The position numbers were made by a program, and so were the translations under genes. A stretch of 40,991 nucleotides of DNA from an uncultured Clostridia bacterium (GTDB lineage Bacteria; Bacillota; Clostridia; Oscillospirales; Acutalibacteraceae): positions 1 through 40,991 of the forward strand of contig CALAEV010000051.1 in the NCBI GenBank assembly GCA_937892525.1, written 5' to 3'. The notes beneath the pieces were generated by a model, which saw only the letters and a list, made by a program, of their open reading frames with translations, had not been told where the DNA came from and made no database searches. Position 1 is the stretch's first letter. Every line of letters begins with the position of its first letter. This document shows positions 32,628-39,587 of this stretch, piece by piece.

Positions 32628-33881
32628 TTATTTATTCTCATCAGGTGTTGCAACTGCATAATCAGTTCTTTGGGCTGAATAGTTAATATCAACACTCTTT
32701 TTGAAAAGAAGGAAGTCGTATTTAGGACGCCAATCGTCACCTGTTTTTACTGACTTAAACTCTTCTTCGTTTACTGCCACATTGATAGCATTAACGCCTT
32801 TAAGCTCTTTGTCTTCTTTATAGCAATCGTCCCAGAATGCGTGATGACCAATTTCAGTTACACTTTCAGGAATATACACATAAGTAAGTGTTTGGTTATA
32901 ACTGAACGCGTCTGAGCCGATAAACTTAAGACCTTCAGGAAGTGAAAGATAGATTTCACCCAATGCTTCATAAGATGTAAAGTGAGAGTCTAACACAGGA
33001 GTTTCACTCTTATATGTATAAATGTTATAGAGTGAAGGTGTTGTGCTCCATTCATCCTGACGCTCGTGAAGCTTGAACACTGCAAGAGTTTCAATTCTTT
33101 CAAGACCTTCAGGGAGATAAATTTCACGAAGGTTAGCGTAGTTAAAGCACATTTCACCAAGAGTTTTAACTGTTGAAGGAACAACATAAGTCTGAATATC
33201 TTTTTGGTATTCAGGTGTTACTTCGTCTTTATAAAGTTCTTTTTCATAACCGTATTTCTGTCTTAAATACTCATCATGATTACAAGGATAACAGATAACC
33301 TCTGTCATATCTTTATTATAAAGAACACCGTCAACATCGCAGTAATTAGGGTTGTTTTCGTCAACCTCAATTCTCTCTAATGACCAGCAAGAGTAGAATG
33401 ATTTACCATCAATAGAAAGCACATCAGGACCAATATTGATTACCTTGATAGTACCATCACAGTTAAAAGCATACTCTCTGATTGCAGTAACCTTTTTAGC
33501 CTCATCATTTTTAATGATAAAGTTTGTTGCAGGGTCATTGTTCTGATTATCATATTCAATAGATGAAATGTAGTTAATATCAAGTTCTGTAATATAACCG
33601 GTATTACTGAATTTATCAAACTGATAGCCAGACTCTGCCTGTGAATATTCAAACACATCACTTTGAACAGTACGGACAGAGAAATACATTGAAAGTGAAA
33701 CTGCAACTATAATTACAAGTGCTAATACAATCTTTTTAAGTGTGTAATGCTTATAAGGCTTGTTAATATGAGGAGGTGCAAGACCTTCTACCTGATAAGT
33801 CCATATTTCGTCTTCAGGAATGTCGAGATGAATATCGGCCTGTAATTCAGTGCCTTTAATTTTCTTTTCTTTCTTACTCAT
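32628..33881 (-). CDS. Membrane-anchored BspA-type leucine-rich repeat protein
   Basis: 417 residues from MSKKEKKIKG at 33881, where GGGGGTGAG stands just upstream; the ATG at 33896 overlaps the stop of the GPH gene and is a possible alternative. About 48 cytoplasmic residues, one membrane helix near 50-68 (IVLALVIIVAVSLSMYFSV), then an outer domain with LRR_5 units (AIREYAFNCDGTIKVINIG, LPEGLERIETLAVF, LPEGLKFIGSDAFSYNQTLT, IPESVTEIGHHAFWDD). Such repeats usually bind proteins or glycans. Placed between a sugar symporter and its glucosidase, it may help capture the substrate or sense it, but this is inference. Cys residues are few. Confidence 0.85.
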   Translation of the reverse strand: MSKKEKKIKGTELQADIHLDIPEDEIWTYQVEGLAPPHINKPYKHYTLKKIVLALVIIVAVSLSMYFSVRTVQSDVFEYSQAESGYQFDKFSNTGYITELDINYISSIEYDNQNNDPATNFIIKNDEAKKVTAIREYAFNCDGTIKVINIGPDVLSIDGKSFYSCWSLERIEVDENNPNYCDVDGVLYNKDMTEVICYPCNHDEYLRQKYGYEKELYKDEVTPEYQKDIQTYVVPSTVKTLGEMCFNYANLREIYLPEGLERIETLAVFKLHERQDEWSTTPSLYNIYTYKSETPVLDSHFTSYEALGEIYLSLPEGLKFIGSDAFSYNQTLTYVYIPESVTEIGHHAFWDDCYKEDKELKGVNAINVAVNEEEFKSVKTGDDWRPKYDFLLFKKSVDINYSAQRTDYAVATPDENK

Positions 33882-33895
33882 ACAACTCACCCCCA

Positions 33896-35647
33896 TTAAC
33901 CTAAATAGCTACCTGCAGTAGATTTACCCTCTTCTGCAGCACGTTTTTCAGTAACTTCAGCACGACGTTTGAGAACTTCCATAACCATATTCTGTTTCTT
34001 ATTATCATAATCCCAGAACAAATATGGAATTGTCATAAGTGCAAAGCCTATAACGTCAACAATAATCGGAATAACAATAATATTTCTTCTTGAATCGTCA
34101 ACAAAAAGAACTTCCCAGTTACTGTTAAAGCCGAATTTAAGCAAGAACAATGGAATAATAAGACCTACGAATGATGTAATAGGTCCTGTAAACCAACCGA
34201 AAATACCTGTAAAGCTTTCAAGGCGTTCACCTGACAAGTACATTTGATAGTCGGCAATACGAACACCCATATCGTGACCTGCAGTTGTAGGAACTGTTTT
34301 TGTCATTTCCATAAAGAAGAGAACAACTACGCAGATTGTACCACAAAGGTTAAGATTATCACCACAGAACCACATAGCAGCAGCAATAATTGCATAACCG
34401 ATTGCACGGCTTAACTGATAGAAAATCATAATCTGCTTATATGAGAATCTCTTTAAGAAGTATGGAGACAGCAAATCAGGTGGAGTACCTGCAAATGAGA
34501 TAAGTGATACCAATAATGAATATGGAAGACCACTTAAACGGAATGTATAGAAGTAAAGAATTGTAACAAACGGAAGCATACCGTTACCAAGTGAGTCAAT
34601 AAGACCAACTATGGTATTGATAAGCAAGTATTTGTTTTTAAGAACGCCAAACAAACCGTCCCAGAATTTAATCTGAACCTTTTCTTCAATAGGTGGTTGT
34701 GGAATTCTTTCTTTAATTCGACCTGCAAGGAACATTGTAAAGCCTGCAGCAACAATAAATGTAACAGGAATAACATATCTGAAGAGATTAATGTCTGCCC
34801 ATTCATAACGAAGTGCACCTACAATTACAGGAAGAACAATAGCGAGAAGAGAATGGAAAACGTGGGAAATCTTTACTGGATAGCTACGAACAAGAATTCT
34901 TTCCTGAAGGTTAGGGCTTATTCTCTTTGAGCATTCTTCAAGAACATTACCAAAACCGAATACATTGTATGTAGCAAAGAGAAGGTTTGCAACCCATACT
35001 CGAGTAGCAACATCAGGAATGTTATAAACAGGAAGCCAACCAACAAGAATAACCATTATACACTTTGGTATAACATCACAATAAAGACCATATTTATAAC
35101 GACCAAACTTTGGAATAAGCTTTTTACGCCAGAAAATGTTACGAGCGCCTACCCAACCTGTATATAAGAAATGAGTACCAAAGGTCTTAAAGCAAGCAGT
35201 TGCATTCATTCCTTCAAGTCCGTTTAGAAGCGTAATAAATGAGCTTGTTGGGTCAAAAAGTTTTGAGTAATCGAAAATAATTGTCGATATACCAAATAAC
35301 ATCATGGCACCATAAGCCAAGTAAACTTTCTTTTCTTGTTTTTTAGGCAAAAAGCCTAAGTTATCACACACATACCACCAGATAAGAGCTGAAATATAGC
35401 CGAGAGGCATATTAAGAATACCAATAACTGAGAATGTGAGATAAGGCAACTTATAGTGGTGCATAATAAGGAAACAGCTTGACCAAAAGCCGATATACTC
35501 AAGCACCTTTGAGCCTGTGTAGTTTGCGCCGACACCAATAACTACGTCCTTGTATTCTTTGTAAGGAACATACTTACCTTCTGCCGGAGTGTTCCAATGA
35601 GTTTTGATTTCTGTACCTAAATCTTTGACTTTATCCTTTAAACTCAT
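33896..35647 (-). CDS. GPH-family sugar:cation symporter
   Basis: 583 residues from MSLKDKVKD at 35647 (GGGAG upstream). MFS_2/GPH fold with about 12 helices and the family signature VRIADYQMYLSGERLE. The N-terminal HWNTPAEGKYVPYKEY parallels the tailed paralogue at 15124, while the C-terminal tail is only about 35 residues. First gene of an operon with the LRR protein and the GH13_31 glucosidase, so it probably imports isomalto-oligosaccharides or related alpha-glucosides. Somewhat longer than the typical 450-500 residues because of extended loops. Confidence 0.88.
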   Translation of the reverse strand: MSLKDKVKDLGTEIKTHWNTPAEGKYVPYKEYKDVVIGVGANYTGSKVLEYIGFWSSCFLIMHHYKLPYLTFSVIGILNMPLGYISALIWWYVCDNLGFLPKKQEKKVYLAYGAMMLFGISTIIFDYSKLFDPTSSFITLLNGLEGMNATACFKTFGTHFLYTGWVGARNIFWRKKLIPKFGRYKYGLYCDVIPKCIMVILVGWLPVYNIPDVATRVWVANLLFATYNVFGFGNVLEECSKRISPNLQERILVRSYPVKISHVFHSLLAIVLPVIVGALRYEWADINLFRYVIPVTFIVAAGFTMFLAGRIKERIPQPPIEEKVQIKFWDGLFGVLKNKYLLINTIVGLIDSLGNGMLPFVTILYFYTFRLSGLPYSLLVSLISFAGTPPDLLSPYFLKRFSYKQIMIFYQLSRAIGYAIIAAAMWFCGDNLNLCGTICVVVLFFMEMTKTVPTTAGHDMGVRIADYQMYLSGERLESFTGIFGWFTGPITSFVGLIIPLFLLKFGFNSNWEVLFVDDSRRNIIVIPIIVDVIGFALMTIPYLFWDYDNKKQNMVMEVLKRRAEVTEKRAAEEGKSTAGSYLG

Positions 35648-35681
35648 CTTATCACTCTCCCTTTCCAAATATATTCATAAT

Positions 35682-35710
35682 ATTTTAACATATTTTGAAA
35701 AATTAAACAA
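35682..35710 (-). promoter_or_regulatory. Promoter of the GPH-LRR-GH13 operon
   Basis: Minus strand TTGTTT, 17-nt spacer, TAAAAT, about 35 nt before the start codon. Confidence 0.5.
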
Positions 35711-35745
35711 TGCAAAACTAGTTTTTCTTACAAGTAAAAATACAC

Positions 35746-35778
35746 AAAAAAAGAGACTGTTTATTGTGCAACAGTCCT
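35746..35778 (-). terminator. Terminator after the HAD gene
   Basis: GACTGTT/AACAGTC stem with an 8-nt loop; minus strand runs into TCTTTTTTT. Confidence 0.8.
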
Positions 35779-35784
35779 TTTAAT

Positions 35785-36477
35785 TTAATTATCTTTAAGA
35801 ATATGAAGAATTTCTGAAATATCATTGATTTCAAAATCAATTTTTATATCATTTTTATTCTCGGCATTGTGTGGATTATACCAACAACAAAGGATTTCTG
35901 CGTTATTGCCACCTTTCATATCACTTGAAAGAGAATCGCCGATAATCATCACTTCTTGATTTTTGAATTTACCGATTTTTTCTTGTACTGCGTTAAAAAA
36001 CTCAACATTAGGCTTTTCAAAACCGATTTCATCAGAAATGAACACATCGTCAAAAATATTTATAAGACCTGATTGTGTAAGTTTTCTTTGTTGAGCAACA
36101 ATCGTACCATTTGTTACTGCGTATTGCTTATATTTACCTTTAAGTGAGTTTATAGTTTCAAAGGCGTTATCGCAGAAAAAGGCTTTATCGCCAAGACGAA
36201 TTTGATATTCATCATTAAACTCATCAATAAGGTTAAAATCAATATTTTCAGATTTGAAAAATTCAATGAATCTTTCAGTAAGTACTTGTTGTTTTGTGAT
36301 TTCACCTAGTTCAAGCATTTGCCAGTATTTATGGTTGATTTTTGAATATCGTGCAAGCATTTCGTCAGTACACTCGCCTAATCCGAATTTTTGGAAGCAT
36401 TTACGGATTCCGTAAATCTCTGATTTACCAAAATCAAGCAAAGTGCCGTCAACATCCCAAAGTAATGTTTTAATCAT
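35785..36477 (-). CDS. HAD-superfamily phosphatase, YjjG-like 5'-nucleotidase
   Basis: 230 residues; AGGAG 5 nt before the ATG. HAD motif I LLWDVDGTLLDFG (Asp8 nucleophile, Asp10), motif II in YAVTNGT, motif III Lys in IGFEKPNVEFF, motif IV MIIGDSLSSDMKGG. The alpha-helical cap between motifs I and II and the WDVDGTLL start match the YjjG group, which dephosphorylates pyrimidine nucleotides, including abnormal ones. It overlaps the mntP stop as ATGA, so the two genes are translationally coupled. Many HADs need Mg2+ or Mn2+, which may be the link to the manganese exporter, but this is conjecture. Confidence 0.85.
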   Translation of the reverse strand: MIKTLLWDVDGTLLDFGKSEIYGIRKCFQKFGLGECTDEMLARYSKINHKYWQMLELGEITKQQVLTERFIEFFKSENIDFNLIDEFNDEYQIRLGDKAFFCDNAFETINSLKGKYKQYAVTNGTIVAQQRKLTQSGLINIFDDVFISDEIGFEKPNVEFFNAVQEKIGKFKNQEVMIIGDSLSSDMKGGNNAEILCCWYNPHNAENKNDIKIDFEINDISEILHILKDN

Positions 36478-37040
36478 AATACTCCTAGTCCTTCAAGCAA
36501 GAATTTAAGTCCCATCAATACAAGCACAAGTCCACCTGCAAACTCGGCTTTATTCTTATATTTAGCACCAAATTTATGACCGATAAACACACCCATAGCA
36601 GAAAGTAGTGCTGTAACAACACCGATAAGTGCAACTGCAACAAACACAGTTTTACTGTCATATTCAAGTGCAAAGGCAACACCTACTGCCAAGGCATCAA
36701 TACTTGTAGCAATTGCAAGGGCTGTAAGTTCTTTCAGGTCTAATTTCTTTGCACAACATTCACATTCGTCATCTTTTTCAAAGGATTCCCAAATCATTTT
36801 ACCACCTATAATCGCCAATAAAATGAATGTTACCCAATGGTCGATGCTTGTAATATAATGAGCGAACCTTGAACCTATAAACCAACCTATTAGTGGCATA
36901 CCTGCCTGAAATCCACCAAAAAACAATGCTATAAGTGCAGTTTGTTTTTTGTCCAGCTTCTGCATATTAAGTCCTTTACACACGGCAACTGCAAAGGCGT
37001 CCATTGCAAGACCTACTGCGATAATCAATAACTCTGCCAT
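36474..37040 (-). CDS. mntP: Manganese efflux pump MntP
   Basis: 188 residues; AGAGGT 5 nt before the ATG. Six membrane helices. The two family Asp motifs appear as GLAMDAFAVAVCKGL near the start and ATSIDALAVGVAFAL in the middle, as expected for the internal pseudo-repeat of MntP. A Cys-rich cytoplasmic loop (DDECECCAKK) sits between the halves. It exports Mn2+ from the cytosol. The length is typical. A promoter lies 50-80 nt upstream with a terminator-like hairpin between it and the start codon; no yybP-ykoY manganese riboswitch is seen. Confidence 0.94.
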   Translation of the reverse strand: MAELLIIAVGLAMDAFAVAVCKGLNMQKLDKKQTALIALFFGGFQAGMPLIGWFIGSRFAHYITSIDHWVTFILLAIIGGKMIWESFEKDDECECCAKKLDLKELTALAIATSIDALAVGVAFALEYDSKTVFVAVALIGVVTALLSAMGVFIGHKFGAKYKNKAEFAGGLVLVLMGLKFLLEGLGVL

Positions 37041-37049
37041 AACTTACCT

Positions 37050-37081
37050 CTAAAAAAGACCCATGTAAATACACGAGTCTT
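37050..37081 (-). terminator. Terminator-like hairpin before mntP
   Basis: Minus strand AAGACTCGTGT/ACATGGGTCTT stem (two G-T pairs), 4-nt loop, then six T residues. It can end the spo0A message but lies downstream of the mntP promoter as well. Confidence 0.75.
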
Positions 37082-37092
37082 ATATTTGTTCA

Positions 37093-37121
37093 ATAATAAC
37101 ATTTATGCTATTTATTGTCAA
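37093..37121 (-). promoter_or_regulatory. Promoter of mntP-HAD
   Basis: Minus strand TTGACA, 17-nt spacer, TATTAT. Predicted start is only about five bases before the hairpin at 37081. Confidence 0.7.
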
Positions 37122-37132
37122 GGTAACACACC

Positions 37133-37891
37133 TTATGAAATTTTCATACGCAGACGAAGTTTATCACTAATCATTGCAATAAACTCTGAGTTTGTTGGCT
37201 TACCTCTTGCGCTTTGTATTGTGTAACCAAAATATGATGACAGCACATCAACATCTCCCCTATCCCAGGCAACTTCAATTGCGTGACGGATTGCGCGTTC
37301 AACACGAGAAGCTGTTGTTGAATACATTTTAGCAACAGTTGGGTAAAGCACTTTTGTAACTGAACTCATCATTTCACGGTCATTGATTGAAAGCATAATT
37401 GCTTCACGCAAATACTGATAACCTTTTATGTGAGCAGGAACACCAATCTGGTGCATAATTTCGCTGACTGTAACCTGTAAATCAACATTATCTTGTTTTG
37501 TTATATCACCCTGATTTTTTGACCAGCCTGTAAGTTGATTTATACGCTGAGCAAGAATATTAATGTCAAAAGGTTTAAGAAAATAGTAGTCAGCACCAGC
37601 TGATAACACCTCTTGCTCAAAGCGTTGATTATCACTACTTGACATTACCATTATAAGAGGTTTTGTATCTTTCTTGCAGAGTTCATTGATAACACCCAGT
37701 GCATCAAGATTTGACATAAAAGCATCCATTACAATTACATCTGCATTTGCACTTTCACACTTTGCAAGTAACATTTTACCGTCCTTTGCCACAAGGCTGA
37801 CATCACAGCCATAAGTTCTTAACACATTCGCACAGTTCTTACCGAACTCGCTACCCTCACCTGTTAGAATTACTTTAAGATTTTTACTCAT
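37133..37891 (-). CDS. spo0A: Sporulation master regulator Spo0A with atypical receiver
   Basis: 252 residues from MSKNLKVIL at 37891 (GGAGGT 7 nt upstream). The N-terminal receiver keeps the phosphorylation-type Asp56 (VIVMDAFMSNLD) and the FLKPFD lysine, but the acidic pair that binds Mg2+ in B. subtilis Spo0A (ADDN) reads TGEG here. The C-terminal Spo0A domain is highly typical: IMHQIGVPAHIKGYQYLREA, LYPTVAKMYSTTASRVERAI and HAIEVAWDRGD. It binds 0A boxes to start or repress sporulation genes. The usual upstream neighbour spoIVB is absent. A promoter and a TGTCGAA box lie just upstream, suggesting autoregulation. Confidence 0.95.
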   Translation of the reverse strand: MSKNLKVILTGEGSEFGKNCANVLRTYGCDVSLVAKDGKMLLAKCESANADVIVMDAFMSNLDALGVINELCKKDTKPLIMVMSSSDNQRFEQEVLSAGADYYFLKPFDINILAQRINQLTGWSKNQGDITKQDNVDLQVTVSEIMHQIGVPAHIKGYQYLREAIMLSINDREMMSSVTKVLYPTVAKMYSTTASRVERAIRHAIEVAWDRGDVDVLSSYFGYTIQSARGKPTNSEFIAMISDKLRLRMKIS

Positions 37892-37946
37892 TTTTGAGAC
37901 CTCCATTTTATTATGAAATCTTTGCTTGATTTCTCATTTCTGCCAT

Positions 37947-37975
37947 ATTTTACCATAAATGGTAATTATTGGCAA
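37947..37975 (-). promoter_or_regulatory. Promoter of spo0A with dyad in the spacer
   Basis: Minus strand TTGCCA, 17-nt spacer, TAAAAT, 56 nt before the ATG. A perfect dyad TTACCAT-AA-ATGGTAA at 37950-37965 occupies the spacer and part of the -10 box, possibly an operator. Confidence 0.6.
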
Positions 37976-38003
37976 TAGTAAAAATAAAAATAATTTGAAA
38001 ACT

Positions 38004-38021
38004 TTTCGACAAAAGTCGAAA
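38004..38021 (-). promoter_or_regulatory. Candidate 0A box upstream of spo0A
   Basis: Minus strand TTTTGTCGAAAAG includes the 0A-box core TGTCGAA; the whole site is a dyad TTTCGAC-AAAA-GTCGAAA. It lies about 30 nt upstream of the -35 box. The rest of the 434-base gap (37892-38325) shows AT-rich sequence, a TTGACA near 38190 without a good -10 partner, and a terminator. Confidence 0.6.
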
Positions 38022-38260
38022 GCTCTCAAACATTGAAATATGTCAATAAAAATGGTGGAATAAAATAAAATCCTGCAAAAAACATACAGTTAAAAAATAA
38101 CTATACAGTCTTTTCGTGGTCTTTTTTTAACTCCCCTTTCAACTTTGATATTGTTGAAAACTCTGTTGAAAATGTCAAAAACTTTGATAATACAAGGTTT
38201 TTAATGGTATTTTTATGCAGATTTTGTAAAGTTCTTCTCTTTACAGAACAAATGAGCAAC

Positions 38261-38296
38261 AAAAAAACAGTGTATATACAACTGCATATACACTGT
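38261..38296 (-). terminator. Terminator after the MacB-like permease
   Basis: ACAGTGTATAT/ATATACACTGT stem with an 8-nt loop; minus strand continues with seven T residues. Confidence 0.9.
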
Positions 38297-38325
38297 AAAA
38301 TTTGAAGGATTTATTTCATTTTAGT

Positions 38326-39573
38326 TTAATCGCGACGAAGTGCCTCGATTGGTGGCATTTTTGCAGCACGTCTTGCCGGATAAACGCCGAAGATTATACC
38401 AATTGCAGAAGAGAAACCAACTGCAAGTGCGATTGTTGAAGGTTCAACTGTCAGTGGTACTTTCATTATGAAAGATACGAAGGCTGCACCTGCTACACCC
38501 AAGAGCAAGCCTATAAGACCACCTATAAGACAAAGTATTATTGACTCTGTAAGGAACTGGAACATAATTGTTCCTGTTTTAGCACCAAGTGCTTTTCTTA
38601 TACCGATTTCACGAGTACGCTCTGTAATAGATACAAGCATTATATTCATAACACCTATACCACCAACAATAAGTGAAATCGCACTTACTGCTGCAATAAA
38701 TATTGTAAAGACATTGATAACTGTATCAAGCAAGTCAATGTATGTTGCCATATTTGTTACTGTATAGCAATCTTTTTCGTAGTTATCATGTAATGAACGG
38801 ACATAGTTTATTGCTGCATTACCGATACCGTCAAGCTGACTTTCGTCAACTGCAGTTACGTTAATTGTATCATAACGATTACTTGTAGTGCCGTTAATTG
38901 TTGAAGTAACAGATGCAGGCATAACAAGCATACAGCTTGTCATCTGCATACCACCCATCATTGAGTTCATACTGCTCATCATATCTTCAGTATCAAGATT
39001 CATACTTGACATTACATCAACAACGCCTACAACTTTTATAGAAATTGTAAGGTCATTTGATGTGCAGTAAATATACTCACCTACTACATTTTTTGTACCA
39101 AAAAGCTGTAACGCACTACCCACATCAATAACGCCTACATTTTTGCCTTCAATATATTCTTCTTCGGTAAAAAATCTGCCATATAGAAGTGGCGTTTGCA
39201 TAATCATTTGCATATCAGTATTACAACCGATGCCCATAAGAAAACCGGTTTTATCGTTTGCTGACATCTGGCACATTGCCATTGACTGCATAGACGCATA
39301 TTGCACACCATCAAGCTTTTTAATTGCCGCAATGTCTTCGTTTGTGAAGTAATCTTCGTCATCTGCCACATTCATATTGACAGTAAGTGCAATTGCACTA
39401 TTACCCATATCGCGAATCATACCTACAATGTAATCTCTTCCACCATTACCAACAGTTACAATCGATATAACTGAAGCAACACCGATAATAATACCAAGCA
39501 TTGTGAGAAGTGAACGCATAAGGTTAGTGCGAATACTGAATACGGCAATTCGTATATTTTCTTTGATATTCAA
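38326..39573 (-). CDS. MacB/YknZ-like ABC transporter permease (FtsX domain)
   Basis: 415 residues from a TTG start with GAGGTG 6-7 nt upstream. The N-terminus IRTNLMRSLLTMLGIIIGVASVISIV is the first helix typical of MacB permeases; residues 45-270 form the outer MacB_PCD domain, unusually rich in Met (DMMSSMNSMMGGMQMTSCML); three helices with the FtsX motif (IMLVSITERTREIGIRKALGA) end in PARRAAKMPPIEALRRD. It drives export of a peptide, antibiotic or envelope component together with an ATPase and an adaptor. It starts 14 bases after the adaptor gene's stop; the ATPase gene is not in the window. Confidence 0.92.
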   Translation of the reverse strand: MNIKENIRIAVFSIRTNLMRSLLTMLGIIIGVASVISIVTVGNGGRDYIVGMIRDMGNSAIALTVNMNVADDEDYFTNEDIAAIKKLDGVQYASMQSMAMCQMSANDKTGFLMGIGCNTDMQMIMQTPLLYGRFFTEEEYIEGKNVGVIDVGSALQLFGTKNVVGEYIYCTSNDLTISIKVVGVVDVMSSMNLDTEDMMSSMNSMMGGMQMTSCMLVMPASVTSTINGTTSNRYDTINVTAVDESQLDGIGNAAINYVRSLHDNYEKDCYTVTNMATYIDLLDTVINVFTIFIAAVSAISLIVGGIGVMNIMLVSITERTREIGIRKALGAKTGTIMFQFLTESIILCLIGGLIGLLLGVAGAAFVSFIMKVPLTVEPSTIALAVGFSSAIGIIFGVYPARRAAKMPPIEALRRD

Positions 39574-39587
39574 AACTCACACCTCAA

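Noticed and set aside
37041..37132. yybP-ykoY manganese riboswitch before mntP
   Set aside because: The leader is too short (about 45 nt after the predicted start) and lacks the conserved segments; only a terminator-like hairpin is present.
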